Shown here: positions 1 to 8,381 of the stretch, piece after piece | How positions within the stretch are numbered: the first letter of the stretch is position 1 | How the letters are laid out: each line of letters opens with the position of its first letter | Assembly: GCA_929200315.1 (NCBI GenBank) | Contig: CAKMZB010000005.1 | Coordinates: 118,534 to 182,533 of the forward strand | DNA: 64,000 nt | Origin: an uncultured Alphaproteobacteria bacterium | Lineage (GTDB): Bacteria > Pseudomonadota > Alphaproteobacteria > Rhizobiales > Rhizobiaceae | Reading direction: 5' to 3' | Made by a program: the position numbers and the translations under genes | Notes under the pieces: model-generated | What the model was told of the DNA's origin: nothing | Seen by the model: only the letters and a program-made list of their open reading frames with translations | Database searches by the model: none

Positions 1-440
1 GAAAGCGCGCATTCCTCGCGTTGATATTCAGAAGTGGTGGGGACGAAGTCCTTCGCCGCCCAGCTTGCTGCGCGGATTGTTTCAAAGTCGCCTTTCTGCT
101 CGATGGAGAATTCCGCGACCTGCTTGCCGGTCTTACGAATGCCGTCGGCGATCTTCTTCGTCCAGCCGGGCTCGATACCGATCACGACAACGGCTGCAAC
201 GTTCGGGTTTGCGCCAGTGCCGATCATGGTGCGGAAATGCAGCTCAAGGTCTTCACCAAATTGCAAGCGGCCATAAGCGTGAGGAACCGCGAGAGTGCCC
301 TTAACGTTATTGGCCACAGCCTCACAGGCCGCGTTGGAAATGTCGTCGACGGGCAGGATCAGGACGTGGTTACGAACGCCAACGCGCTTGTTTTCGCGCC
401 GGTAGCCCATGAAGGTCGTGTTTGCGTATTTCGATGCCAT
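1..440 (-). CDS. suyB: (2R)-sulfolactate sulfo-lyase large subunit, UxaA family (partial)
   Basis: This is the N-terminal 146 residues of a UxaA/altronate-dehydratase-type protein; the 3' end lies beyond the left edge of the window. It opens with the family's [12 protein letters not shown] signature near residues 12-24 and continues with the alpha/beta core ([17 protein letters not shown]). UxaA-family enzymes are lyases whose large and small parts are sometimes encoded separately. The small subunit starts the pair 11 bp upstream, and DHPS dehydrogenase-type genes lie upstream of that, so I infer SuyB. SuyAB cleaves (R)-sulfolactate to pyruvate and sulfite in the cytoplasm. The start is the ATG at 440. 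Altronate or galactarate dehydratase is the main alternative, and the hpsNOP context argues against it. Confidence 0.75.
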   Translation of the reverse strand, partial: MASKYANTTFMGYRRENKRVGVRNHVLILPVDDISNAACEAVANNVKGTLAVPHAYGRLQFGEDLELHFRTMIGTGANPNVAAVVVIGIEPGWTKKIADGIRKTGKQVAEFSIEQKGDFETIRAASWAAKDFVPTTSEYQREECAL

Positions 441-451
441 GGTCGTGGTCC

Positions 452-742
452 TTACCAGCGTTTGGTTTTGCAATTGTGAGTGTGGACGTGATCGCCCTTG
501 GCGATGTCAGCGATGATCTTGCCGATGTCCTCACCGTATTTTGTGGCGGTATCACCGTCTTTGAGATCCTTCAGCGCCACTTTGTGGCCAATGGGCACAT
601 CCGCGTTTGAGGTCAGTCGAAAGGTCGAATTGTCGTGGGTCACGCAGCACAGCATGTCGGTGCCGGCGGTCAACCCCTCAACAACAACCACACCGACATT
701 ATCGTCTTTTTCGTGGACCAAGAGGTGGGGAATTTCGGACAT
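452..742 (-). CDS. suyA: (2R)-sulfolactate sulfo-lyase small subunit, SAF domain
   Basis: The 96-residue protein is a stand-alone SAF domain, the small part of UxaA-type lyases. It has a histidine-containing start ([15 protein letters not shown]), a central VPIGHKVAL motif near residues 49-57 and a C-terminal GDHVHTHN motif, all typical of the family. It would pair with the SuyB fragment 11 bp downstream to desulfonate sulfolactate. The ATG at 742 is preceded by AGGAG at good spacing. It is co-oriented with the hpsP-like gene 14 bp upstream, so it is probably on the same mRNA. The family call is firm; the substrate comes from context. Confidence 0.8.
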   Translation of the reverse strand: MSEIPHLLVHEKDDNVGVVVVEGLTAGTDMLCCVTHDNSTFRLTSNADVPIGHKVALKDLKDGDTATKYGEDIGKIIADIAKGDHVHTHNCKTKRW

Positions 743-756
743 GGGAGTCTCCTAAT

Positions 757-1728
757 CTAAGGCTTTAAAATGATCTTAGGGGCCGCAACGCGACCCGCAC
801 GGATGTCTGCAAAGGCTGATGCGCCGTCAGAGAGCGGGCGCGTTTCCGTCCAGTCGAGATTGCCGAGCCTGCCGTCGAACATCGCTTGGGCAGTCTGACG
901 GAAGTCTTCGGCGGAATAAGTGTAGGTGCCTATAAAGGTGATTTCCTGCAACGTCATACGCCGCACGTCGAGCCCACCTTCGGCGGAACCAAGACCAATA
1001 TGCACAATCGTCCCACCCGCCGCGGCATGGGCGGAGGCCGCCGCGCGGGTTGCATCAAATCCGACCGCATCAAAAACAATGTCGAATTGGTCACTATGGG
1101 TGAGGGCGGCCGGGTCGACGGTTTCAAAGCCGCAGGTCTTGGCAAGGTAGTCGCGCCGCTTTTCATTGGGTTCTGCGACGGTGATTTGCGGGCAACCCCG
1201 CGCCACCAGACTGAGTGCTGCACCAACGCCGATGGCTCCACCACCGATAATGAGCGCCGGGCCGAGGGAGCCGCGTTGTTCCTTGACGAGCCGCACGCCA
1301 TGCCAACCGCAGGCGATGGGTTCTGCGAGGGCCGCCTGATCAGCCGTTATGCCATCCGGCACCGCCACCAGATTGCGCTGCGGTATTGCCAACTGTTCGG
1401 CAAAACCGCCTTCCCGGGGCGGCATGGAGATGATCTGACGTGTGGTACACAGGTTGTCCCGGCCCTCTTCGCAATAGCGGCAAGTTCCACATGTTACGAG
1501 CGGGTTGACTGTTACCCGTTTGCCGCCGCCCACAAGCGTCCCGGCAACTTCGTGACCGAGGATTAGCGGGGCAGGGCGGCGCTCATCGTGGCCGAGATAG
1601 GCATGCATGTCGGAACCACAAATGCCGACGCTCTCAACGGTGACAAGTTGCTCGTCCTCCGCGGGCTGCGGATCGGCAAAATCCTGATAGGCAAGCTGTT
1701 GTGGCCCCTGATAAACGAGCGCTTTCAT
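757..1728 (-). CDS. hpsP: Zinc-dependent alcohol dehydrogenase, probable DHPS 2-dehydrogenase
   Basis: This 323-residue medium-chain dehydrogenase has the catalytic zinc site (ICGSD near residue 37, GHE near residue 60), a four-cysteine structural zinc loop (CGTCRYC....NLC near residues 78-92) and a Rossmann GGGAIG loop near residue 165. The start is the ATG at 1728, which overlaps the SDR stop in an ATGA, so translation is probably coupled. In DHPS catabolism two 2-dehydrogenases (HpsO and HpsP) interconvert DHPS enantiomers through the ketone so that all substrate reaches HpsN. The neighbouring SDR and hpsN support that role, but similar enzymes oxidise many polyols and the substrate is inferred. 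Confidence 0.72.
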   Translation of the reverse strand: MKALVYQGPQQLAYQDFADPQPAEDEQLVTVESVGICGSDMHAYLGHDERRPAPLILGHEVAGTLVGGGKRVTVNPLVTCGTCRYCEEGRDNLCTTRQIISMPPREGGFAEQLAIPQRNLVAVPDGITADQAALAEPIACGWHGVRLVKEQRGSLGPALIIGGGAIGVGAALSLVARGCPQITVAEPNEKRRDYLAKTCGFETVDPAALTHSDQFDIVFDAVGFDATRAAASAHAAAGGTIVHIGLGSAEGGLDVRRMTLQEITFIGTYTYSAEDFRQTAQAMFDGRLGNLDWTETRPLSDGASAFADIRAGRVAAPKIILKP

Positions 1729-2483
1729 TTTGCGGTGTATCCCCCGTCCACCATCAGCGTTTGTCCGGTGACATAGGCGGATGCTTGCGAGCATAGAAAG
1801 AGCAGGGGGCCATCAATGTCCTCCACTGTTCCGTTGCGGCCAATGCAGGTCTGTTCCGCGTTCCGGCGGGCTCGTTCGGGGTCGGCGAACACGGCTTCAG
1901 TCAGTTCAGTTTTGAAGAAGCCCGGACCGATGGCGTTGGCGTTGATACCTTTGCCGGACCAGGCTTCCGCCATGGCGCGGGTGAGCTGGGTTACCGCCCC
2001 CTTAGACGCGCCATAAGCAATACCACCAGGAAAAGCGCGATAGCTTTGCAGGGAGGCAAAATTGACAATCCTACCCCAGCCCTTCGTTGCCATTGCCGGG
2101 ACCATGGCCTGGCTCAGGAAGAATGGGGTGGAGAGATTAAGGTCAAGGGTCACATCCCAACCATTATCAGTCACATCATCTGCGACTTCACGCGTATTGA
2201 TGCCAGCCGCATGGACCAGAATATCCGGGGCGCCGAAAGGTCTTGCGGCTCTTTCGGCCAAATTTTTCAATCCTTCACGGTTGGCCAGATCGCCAACGAG
2301 CGCCTGGGTTTCACCACCCGTCTCCGCTTGCCATGCCTCAAGCTGATCCGCCCGGCGCGCTATGCCGACTACGGATGCGCCTGCACGCACCAGCACCGTC
2401 GCGGCGCGGCGGCCGAGGCCGGAGCTTGCACCTGTGACGCAGGCAACCTTGCCGGATAGGTCAAACAATTCGCCCGCGCCCAT
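1725..2483 (-). CDS. hpsO: Short-chain dehydrogenase, probable DHPS 2-dehydrogenase
   Basis: This is a classical 252-residue SDR. It has the nucleotide loop TGASSGLG near residues 18-25, an HAAG motif near 90, a catalytic Ser in the NFASLQSY region and YGASK carrying the Tyr/Lys pair near 157-161, and the C-terminal VDGGYTAK. The ATG at 2483 lies 4 bp after the hpsN stop, and the gene's own stop overlaps the hpsP start. It probably interconverts a DHPS enantiomer and its 2-keto form with NAD(H), together with HpsP. SDR substrates cannot be read from sequence, so the assignment rests on the hpsN-hpsO-hpsP-suyA-suyB order. Confidence 0.7.
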   Translation of the reverse strand: MGAGELFDLSGKVACVTGASSGLGRRAATVLVRAGASVVGIARRADQLEAWQAETGGETQALVGDLANREGLKNLAERAARPFGAPDILVHAAGINTREVADDVTDNGWDVTLDLNLSTPFFLSQAMVPAMATKGWGRIVNFASLQSYRAFPGGIAYGASKGAVTQLTRAMAEAWSGKGINANAIGPGFFKTELTEAVFADPERARRNAEQTCIGRNGTVEDIDGPLLFLCSQASAYVTGQTLMVDGGYTAK

Positions 2484-2487
2484 GGTT

Positions 2488-3795
2488 TCAGCTTTCAGCA
2501 GTCAGGTCGAAGGTCTCGTCCGGGAAATATTTTTGCAACCGGATGTCGGCGGTGCGGGCATGACCCTCCATACCTTCCATTCGGGAAATGCGGGCTGTTG
2601 CCTCGGCAACCGGCTTGGCACCATCGCGGGTCGCGCGCTGCCATGTGACGATCTTCATGTATTTATGGACTGAGAGGCCGCCTGTGTAGGTCGCTGCGCC
2701 GGAAGTCGGTAGAACGTGGTTGGTGCCGGAGGCCTTGTCACCGAAGGCGACGGTCGTCTCTTCACCGAGAAAGAGTGAGCCGTAGCAGGAGAGCCGCTCC
2801 AGCCACCAGTCGAGATCCTCTGCCTGCACCGTGAGATGCTCGGGAGCATACTCATCAGACGTCGCCGCCATTTCTTCGCGATCAGCGCAGACGATAACCT
2901 CCGCATAGTCGCGCCATGCGGCTTCCGCGTTCTTGCTGTTCAATTCAGGCAGATCGGCAATAAGACCCGGGACGAGGCGCATCACCTCTTCGGCGAGCGG
3001 ACGGTCATCCGTCACCAACCAGACCGGCGAATTGTAGCCATGTTCGGCCTGGCCGACGAGGTCAGCGGCCACTACGGCGGGGTCTGCGCTCTTGTCGGCA
3101 ATGACGAGGCTGTCGGTCGGCCCGGCGATCATATCGATGCCAACGCGACCAAAGAGAATACGCTTTGCTTCCGCGACAAACTGGTTGCCCGGACCAACAA
3201 GAATATTCGCTTCCGGCAGGCCAAAAAGACCAAACGTCATGGATGCCACACCCTGCACACCGCCCATGGCCATGATCTTGTCGGCACCGCAAACGTGCGC
3301 GGCATAGATGATCGACGGCGCAATACCGACGCCTGGGCGGGGAGGAGAGCAGGCAACAATATGCTTGCAACCCGCGACCTTTGCTGTCGTAACGGTCATG
3401 ATCGCGCTTGCAATATGAGCATAACGACCGCCTGGCACATAGCAGCCGGCTGCTTTGACGGGGATCGATCTTTGACCTGCCACGAGGCCTGGAATGATCT
3501 CGGTCTCGAAGTCAGAAATCGTGGCCTTCTGTGCCTCGGCAAAGCGTTTGACGTTGGCGTGCGAAAACTCAATATCGCGCTTCACTTTGTTCGGCACCAA
3601 TGCGGAGGCTGCGGCAATTTCCTGATCCGTCAAGATGACGTTGCCGTCGTATTTGTCGAACTTGGCGGCGTATTCCATCGCCGCTTTGTCGCCACCCGCC
3701 TCGATATCCTTCAGGATATCGGACACAATTTTCTGGGTCTCGGTCGCATCGCTTTCGGAAGTTAGCGTTGCCCGTTTGAGATACTCACGCGACAT
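2488..3795 (-). CDS. hpsN: Sulfopropanediol 3-dehydrogenase (histidinol-dehydrogenase family)
   Basis: This 435-residue protein has a HisD fold. Visible family features are the GQAEHGYNS zinc-ligand region near residue 250, the YAPEHL catalytic Glu-His near 317, the GDKASGTNHVLPT loop near 355 and a C-terminal HART motif with the last metal-binding His. The gene sits with a TRAP transporter, two further dehydrogenases and sulfolactate sulfo-lyase, not with his genes. That points to HpsN, which oxidises (R)-DHPS twice with NAD+ to (R)-sulfolactate. The start is the ATG at 3795, 12 bp below the transporter stop. True histidinol dehydrogenase is the naive alternative and is disfavoured by context. 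Confidence 0.82.
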   Translation of the reverse strand: MSREYLKRATLTSESDATETQKIVSDILKDIEAGGDKAAMEYAAKFDKYDGNVILTDQEIAAASALVPNKVKRDIEFSHANVKRFAEAQKATISDFETEIIPGLVAGQRSIPVKAAGCYVPGGRYAHIASAIMTVTTAKVAGCKHIVACSPPRPGVGIAPSIIYAAHVCGADKIMAMGGVQGVASMTFGLFGLPEANILVGPGNQFVAEAKRILFGRVGIDMIAGPTDSLVIADKSADPAVVAADLVGQAEHGYNSPVWLVTDDRPLAEEVMRLVPGLIADLPELNSKNAEAAWRDYAEVIVCADREEMAATSDEYAPEHLTVQAEDLDWWLERLSCYGSLFLGEETTVAFGDKASGTNHVLPTSGAATYTGGLSVHKYMKIVTWQRATRDGAKPVAEATARISRMEGMEGHARTADIRLQKYFPDETFDLTAES

Positions 3796-3807
3796 TTGGT
3801 CGGTATC

Positions 3808-5139
3808 CTATTTAAAGTTGTCAGGAAGTAACGTCGTCGAAATTGCCGGCAGGTAGGCAATAAGCAGCGTTACGAAGAGCATGAAGAGAACAAAGGGTAT
3901 CGCACGGTAGGCGATCCTAAGGATCGACTCTCCCGTGATGCCCGCAACAACAAAGAGATTGAGACCAAGCGGCGGCGTAATGAAGCCAACCCCAAGGGCT
4001 GTAATCATCATGATGCAGAACTGGATTTCGTTCATGCCGATATTGTCGGCAAGCGGTTTCAGGATCGGCGCGAGGATCACGATGTTAGGCGTCGTTTCCA
4101 TTACGCAACCCGCCGCCACCAGAATGCCCACCATCATGGCGATCAGCACCCATGGCTCATTGCTCACCGAAGTTGCAGCAGCAACGAACCCCTGCGGCAC
4201 ACCCATAATGGCGAGCGCCTGAGCCAGCGGCAGCGAGAAGGCGATGATCGGCAAGATCACTCCGTTCACCTTGGCGGAGGAGACAAGCATTGCCGGGAAA
4301 TCGGAGAGTTTCAGCGTGCCGAGAATGAAGCCCATGAAGATAGTCACAACCACGGCCACAGCACCGGCTTCCGTCGGCGTCAGACGCCCGGAAAAGATGC
4401 CATAGAAGATGATCCCCGGCACGATGAAGGCATACCAACCCGATTTAAGCGAAGTGCCAAGGCGGGAGAGGTATTCATTGAGGGAGATATTGCCACCACC
4501 TTCCCAGCCATAGAGCCGGTTCATGATGATGTTGGTTGCCAGGATCGACACCAGGATCGCAACGCCGGGAATGACGGCTGCAAGGAACAGCGTGGAAGCT
4601 GAAATGCCGAGCACGAGACCAATGATGATATAGGCAATCGACGGTGGGATCAGGATACCGGTACAGGCACCCGCGGCCACCAGCGCGCAGGCATAGGGCC
4701 GGGGATAGCCGGACTCCACCAGCCGCGAGATTGTCATGCGGCCAACAGCGGCAGCCCCCGCAGCGTCCGAGCCGGAGATCGCAGCGAACATGCCGCAAAC
4801 CAGCACGGTAGCGGAGCCAAAGCCGCCTTTGGCGAATTGTGTGAGTGCCTCGGCCACATCGAGAAACTTCTTTGACAGGCCCGTTCGCACCAGCACGTCA
4901 CCGGTCAAAATGAAGAGCGGTACCGCGGTGAGCGCGAAATGGTCGATCCCGTGGAAGAGGCTTTCCCCCACCAGCGAGAGAGGCAGGGAGCCGGACCAAA
5001 CCAGCATAAGCACTGCGGAAGCGCCAATAGCAGCCCAGACGGGCACAGCAAGCGCAACGAGGAGCACAAAGAGGAGGACGGGACCGTAGAAGTCCCAACC
5101 AAGGATGACAGTCTGATTTTGGAGTTGGTTCCAGAGCAT
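3808..5139 (-). CDS. TRAP transporter large permease (DctM family)
   Basis: This 443-residue, very hydrophobic protein has about twelve membrane segments. DctM-family motifs include the SGSDAAGAAAVG loop near residue 118, the GACTGILIPPS motif near 152 and FITPPLGLNLF near 388. It is the ion-coupled translocation subunit of a tripartite ATP-independent periplasmic transporter. The ATG at 5139 follows GAGGGGA and lies 10 bp below the small-subunit stop; longer in-frame starts would run into that gene. With its partners it should import DHPS or a similar C3 sulfonate. DHPS loci in marine bacteria commonly use a TRAP system named HpsKLM, but I did not assign individual letters. Confidence 0.88.
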   Translation of the reverse strand: MLWNQLQNQTVILGWDFYGPVLLFVLLVALAVPVWAAIGASAVLMLVWSGSLPLSLVGESLFHGIDHFALTAVPLFILTGDVLVRTGLSKKFLDVAEALTQFAKGGFGSATVLVCGMFAAISGSDAAGAAAVGRMTISRLVESGYPRPYACALVAAGACTGILIPPSIAYIIIGLVLGISASTLFLAAVIPGVAILVSILATNIIMNRLYGWEGGGNISLNEYLSRLGTSLKSGWYAFIVPGIIFYGIFSGRLTPTEAGAVAVVVTIFMGFILGTLKLSDFPAMLVSSAKVNGVILPIIAFSLPLAQALAIMGVPQGFVAAATSVSNEPWVLIAMMVGILVAAGCVMETTPNIVILAPILKPLADNIGMNEIQFCIMMITALGVGFITPPLGLNLFVVAGITGESILRIAYRAIPFVLFMLFVTLLIAYLPAISTTLLPDNFK

Positions 5140-5149
5140 AATCGTCCCC

Positions 5150-5665
5150 TCAGTCGAAAAGCTTATCGCCTTCGTAAACGGGGCGCCCGTTACGAAGATC
5201 GGTGATGTCGCGGAGGAAAGACTGAGCGAGCCGGAACAGCACCAGGGCAAAGCCAACTGGCACAGCGGACAGGAACCAGACCTGTGAAATGCGCAACCCG
5301 TGGGTCACGGAGCCGAACTTGGCGGAAACGAGAACTGCCTCGAAGGACCAATAGAGCGCAATTACGGCAATGACCGCCATGACGATATCGCCGAAGATGT
5401 AGAGCAGCGCTTTGGCGCGCGGCCCGGCATATTCCATGATGACGTCGATGCGGATGTGCCCGCGTTCCTTTACGGCAGCAGCAGCGCCGATCCATGCAAG
5501 GTAGATAAAGGCGTAGCGCACGATTTCCTCACCCCAGATGGACGAATAGGACATCAACTCGCGCCGCAGCACTTCCACGAACATCGTTCCAACGAGCATG
5601 GTGTAGAACACCAAAAGTGCCCATCGTTCGGCATTCTTGTTCAAGGCCGTCAGCATGCGTCCCAT
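5150..5665 (-). CDS. TRAP transporter small permease (DctQ family)
   Basis: This 171-residue protein has four predicted membrane helices and the typical DctQ layout, including the SSIWGEEIVRYAFIYLAW segment near residues 40-57 and KERGHIRID near 68. DctQ subunits bind the large permease and are needed for TRAP transport. The ATG at 5665 has an excellent upstream GGAGGG; an in-frame extension upstream lacks such a site. The gene is in the hps operon between the binding-protein gene and the large permease. A hairpin at 5760-5784 separates it from the binding-protein gene and may lower expression relative to the binding protein. Confidence 0.87.
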   Translation of the reverse strand: MGRMLTALNKNAERWALLVFYTMLVGTMFVEVLRRELMSYSSIWGEEIVRYAFIYLAWIGAAAAVKERGHIRIDVIMEYAGPRAKALLYIFGDIVMAVIAVIALYWSFEAVLVSAKFGSVTHGLRISQVWFLSAVPVGFALVLFRLAQSFLRDITDLRNGRPVYEGDKLFD

Positions 5666-5759
5666 TGTTCCCTCCGGTCTGCGGGCGCCGCCGCTTGGCT
5701 GCACGTCCCCGCAATCGGCTTTGGGCTTTCGCCCCTGTCAGATAAGTCAAATGAAGGCG

Positions 5760-5784
5760 GCCGGCGCTGAAAGCGCCGACCGGC
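5760..5784 (-). terminator. Intercistronic hairpin between TRAP binding-protein and DctQ genes
   Basis: The sequence forms a stem GGCGCT/AGCGCC with a three-base loop, extendable by an outer GCC/GGC pair with a bulge. It lies 11 bp past the binding-protein stop and has no T-tract. I read it as an mRNA-stabilising or partial-termination element that gives more binding protein than permease. No functional evidence exists in the sequence itself. Confidence 0.45.
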
Positions 5785-5795
5785 ATTGATTGTTT

Positions 5796-6944
5796 TTAGG
5801 CGTCGTGGACGTAGTAGCGACCCATCGTTCCTGCGGCTTCTTCGAGCTTCTCAAAGTTGCCCATGGAACCGGCGAGATCCGTTTTGTACTGATCCCACTC
5901 GGAACGCTGGTAACCGCCAGTCTCTTTCCAGACCGCAAGCTGGTCTTCAGACAAGGAATGGAATTCCACACCGGCCTTGGACAGTTCCGACATGGCGTAA
6001 GCACGCGCTGCGGGAACTTTTGCAAGGTTCTGCTGGGCAGAAACTTCACCGGCAAACTCAAGACCTTCCTGAACGTCGGAAGACAGCGAGTTGAACCATT
6101 CAAGGTTGACCGAATAGACCTGCGAGTCTGGCACAGCTTGTGTGAAGGTCACGTGGCTGAGGATATCTGCAAAGCCAAAGACGTGCAGAGCACCAACAGC
6201 CGGATCAAGCGCGTCAGCAACACCCTGCTTGATAGCGGAAGGCGTTTCGCCCCATGCCACCGGCGTTGGGTTTGCGCCAACCAGGCGATAATATTGCTGC
6301 AACATCTTGGAACCTGGCACGCGGAACTTCACGCCTTCCAGGTCGGATGGTGAAAGAACCGGTCCGGCACCACCGGCACGAACGGCAACAACGCGCGGGT
6401 CGATCACCACGTAAAAGAGCGCCTTAAAGCCGGAAGCCTCAATCTTGGGGTGAACTTCACCCTTCCAGGCATCCGACGTCACCAGGTTGGTGAAGCGTTG
6501 GTTGGAACCGCAGAAGTAAGGCAGGTTGATCAGGTCAACGACGCTGGCAAAAGGTGCAAAGTTTGACAGCGAGTGCTGTGCACACTGGATGGTGCCGCCC
6601 TGAACAGCCTGAGCCAAGGCACCGCCAGCACCAAGCTGACCGCCAGGGGCGAGCTTGACATAGACCTTGCCGTTGGTGGCGTTTTGAATGTTTTCCTTCA
6701 GATCAAGCTGCATGATGGGGTAACTGCGCGATGCGCCGAGGACATAGGCCGTGGCCAGGGTCATCGTATATTCTGCAGCAGCCTGACGTTCACGCTCTTC
6801 CTGAGCTGTCTGAGCAGCGGCTTCTTCCGACCATAACATGCCGCCCGCGCCAGCGACGAGCGCTGCCGTAAAGCCACCGGCTGTTGCCAGTTTCAGAAAA
6901 TTGCGGCGTTCAGCGAGCGCCTTATCTTTGAGTTCTTCGTTCAT
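5796..6944 (-). CDS. TRAP transporter substrate-binding protein (DctP family), Tat-exported
   Basis: This 382-residue periplasmic binding protein starts with a twin-arginine signal: ERRNFLK near residues 12-18, a hydrophobic stretch, and a likely cleavage site after EEAAAQ near 45. The mature part has DctP features such as FRVPGSKM and the conserved arginine region. The ATG at 6944 follows AGGGAGGAACT, a strong ribosome site. As the soluble receptor it would set the specificity of the TRAP system, probably for DHPS given the hpsNOP-suyAB genes downstream. Twin-arginine export implies folding before export, possibly with a bound ligand or metal. The ligand is inferred from context only. Confidence 0.87.
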   Translation of the reverse strand: MNEELKDKALAERRNFLKLATAGGFTAALVAGAGGMLWSEEAAAQTAQEERERQAAAEYTMTLATAYVLGASRSYPIMQLDLKENIQNATNGKVYVKLAPGGQLGAGGALAQAVQGGTIQCAQHSLSNFAPFASVVDLINLPYFCGSNQRFTNLVTSDAWKGEVHPKIEASGFKALFYVVIDPRVVAVRAGGAGPVLSPSDLEGVKFRVPGSKMLQQYYRLVGANPTPVAWGETPSAIKQGVADALDPAVGALHVFGFADILSHVTFTQAVPDSQVYSVNLEWFNSLSSDVQEGLEFAGEVSAQQNLAKVPAARAYAMSELSKAGVEFHSLSEDQLAVWKETGGYQRSEWDQYKTDLAGSMGNFEKLEEAAGTMGRYYVHDA

Positions 6945-6957
6945 TCTAGTTCCTCCC

Positions 6958-7152
6958 TTAAGAATTTGAGTTTTCCGCCTGATCTTTCGCGTCGCTTTCC
7001 CGTTTCAGGATTGCGGCGACAAAAAAGAGTGATGCGATGAACAGCGTGACCATTTCAGGCACATCACCCATGAAGCTGGCCGATGCGAATGCGCCCAGAA
7101 CAACGTTCAGGACGAAAATCGAAAAAATGAGTGCGCATATGATCAAAAACAC
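6958..7152 (-). CDS. Small two-helix membrane protein, first gene of the hps operon
   Basis: The 64-residue product has two hydrophobic segments (about residues 2-24 and 33-49) and a charged tail (KRESDAKDQAENSNS). The start is a GTG at 7152 with GAGGG about 7 bases upstream. It lies between the operator region and the TRAP binding-protein gene and ends 13 bp before it, so it is the promoter-proximal gene of the operon. I do not recognise the family. Its place suggests a transporter accessory protein or a fourth TRAP component, but that is inference. It could also be a non-coding leader with a chance frame; the membrane-like composition and ribosome site favour a real gene. Confidence 0.6.
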   Translation of the reverse strand: MFLIICALIFSIFVLNVVLGAFASASFMGDVPEMVTLFIASLFFVAAILKRESDAKDQAENSNS

Positions 7153-7185
7153 TAGCTTGCCCTCTCACGCGTGCCGAATTCCAAA

Positions 7186-7203
7186 AATGTAACCGGTTAC
7201 ATT
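7186..7203. promoter_or_regulatory. LacI-type operator O1
   Basis: This is a perfect 18-bp palindrome, AATGTAACCGGTTACATT, with the central CG typical of LacI/GalR operators. It lies 34 bp upstream of the GTG of the hps operon and 128 bp upstream of the divergent lacI-family gene. It is most likely bound by that regulator. Confidence 0.75.
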
Positions 7204-7209
7204 GAATTA

Positions 7210-7223
7210 TGCAAGCTGTTACA
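7210..7223. promoter_or_regulatory. LacI-type operator O2 (imperfect)
   Basis: TGCAAGCTGTTACA matches the inner 14 bases of the neighbouring perfect palindrome at 11 of 14 positions. Its centre is 22 bp from the centre of that site, about two helical turns, so two dimers could sit on the same face of the DNA. It is weaker than O1 and the call depends on that site. Confidence 0.5.
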
Positions 7224-7331
7224 TTTATGCAGTCTCACGCCTTTATTTTCAGGGCTTTCAAGCTTAGGTTGGGCCAGCTTTTCCACAATAGGCAATGCAG
7301 CCAAGGGAGAGGTTGAGGGGCAGGAGGCCGA

Positions 7332-8381
7332 ATGGCGCGCAGCAAGAAGGACGGGGCACCGACGATTGAAGATGTTGCCCGCGCAGCAGGCGTTTCCACG
7401 GCCACCATCTCGCGCTGCCTGAACTTACCGGAGCGGGTGGCGCAAAAAACTCGCGAGCGGGTGATGGAGGCTGTCCGTGAACTCGGATACTCCCCTAATT
7501 TCGGTGCCAAAGTCATGGCTGCCAAACGCACCAACACGCTTGGTGCAGTTATTCCGACAATGGAAAACGCCATCTTTGCAAGAGGTTTGCAGGCCTTTCA
7601 GGAAGAACTCGCTCACCATGGCTTCATGCTGTTGGTCGCCAGTTCATCCTACGAACCGGAGCTGGAAGAAGAGCAGATCCGCTCACTCCTCGCGCGGGGG
7701 GCCGATGGGCTGCTGCTCATCGGCTTTGACCGCACAAGCCAGGTCTATGATTATCTCGACCGCTGCGACGTGCCGGTTATGGTTGCCTGGAACCACCGGT
7801 CAGCTGACCGGCTGCCGTCCATTGGCTTCGACAACCGTTCTTCAATGCGTGCGTTGGCAGATGAGGTGATGGGGCAGGGGCACCGCACCATTGGCATCAT
7901 TTCCGGGCCGACGGATGGCAACGACCGCGCCCGGGAGCGCTTGGAGGCGGTGCGGGAAGCGGCAGAAGCCCACGGTATCACAACCAACAACATCGAACAG
8001 ATTGAGTGCCCTTACTCTATTGAAAACGGTGCGATTTCTTTCGATACACTTATGGCCGCAAAACCCGAAACAACAGCAGTCATCTGCGGCAATGACGTGC
8101 TGGCTGTAGGCGCGTTAAAGGCGGCGCGGGCAGGGGGCCTATCGGTCCCTACAGATATCTCGATCACTGGTTTTGATGACATCGAACTCGCCCAAATTGC
8201 CCAACCCGGCCTCACCACCGTCCACGTCCCCCACCGCAAAATGGGAACCCTTGCCGCGCAGGCCCTGGTCGGCGCTCTCACCAAGGGTGAGACGATGCAG
8301 GGCCAGCTTTTGGAAACACACATTGTCACGCGGGAATCTCTGGGACCTCCGCGGGCGGGAAAGATGGTGCCGCTTAGGTGA
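7332..8381 (+). CDS. LacI-family transcriptional regulator of the hps operon
   Basis: This 349-residue repressor has an N-terminal LacI helix-turn-helix (EDVARAAGVSTATISRCLN, residues about 13-31), a hinge near 55-65 and a periplasmic-binding-protein-like effector domain to the C-terminus. The ATG at 7332 follows CAGGAGG. It is divergent from the leftward DHPS operon, with two LacI-type palindromes between, so it very likely controls that operon and itself. The effector is probably DHPS or an intermediate. The natural family ending (RESLGPP) is followed by eight more residues, and the last bases and stop codon lie inside the oppositely oriented tRNA-Thr gene. Confidence 0.9.
   Translation: MARSKKDGAPTIEDVARAAGVSTATISRCLNLPERVAQKTRERVMEAVRELGYSPNFGAKVMAAKRTNTLGAVIPTMENAIFARGLQAFQEELAHHGFMLLVASSSYEPELEEEQIRSLLARGADGLLLIGFDRTSQVYDYLDRCDVPVMVAWNHRSADRLPSIGFDNRSSMRALADEVMGQGHRTIGIISGPTDGNDRARERLEAVREAAEAHGITTNNIEQIECPYSIENGAISFDTLMAAKPETTAVICGNDVLAVGALKAARAGGLSVPTDISITGFDDIELAQIAQPGLTTVHVPHRKMGTLAAQALVGALTKGETMQGQLLETHIVTRESLGPPRAGKMVPLR

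Noticed and set aside
2836-3765. A 309-codon open frame opposite hpsN
   Set aside because: The minus-strand frame has all histidinol-dehydrogenase-family motifs, so the opposite frame is a compositional shadow.
2488-3795. Histidine biosynthesis (hisD) as the role of this gene
   Set aside because: No his genes adjoin it, while DHPS transport and desulfonation genes do, so HpsN is the better call.
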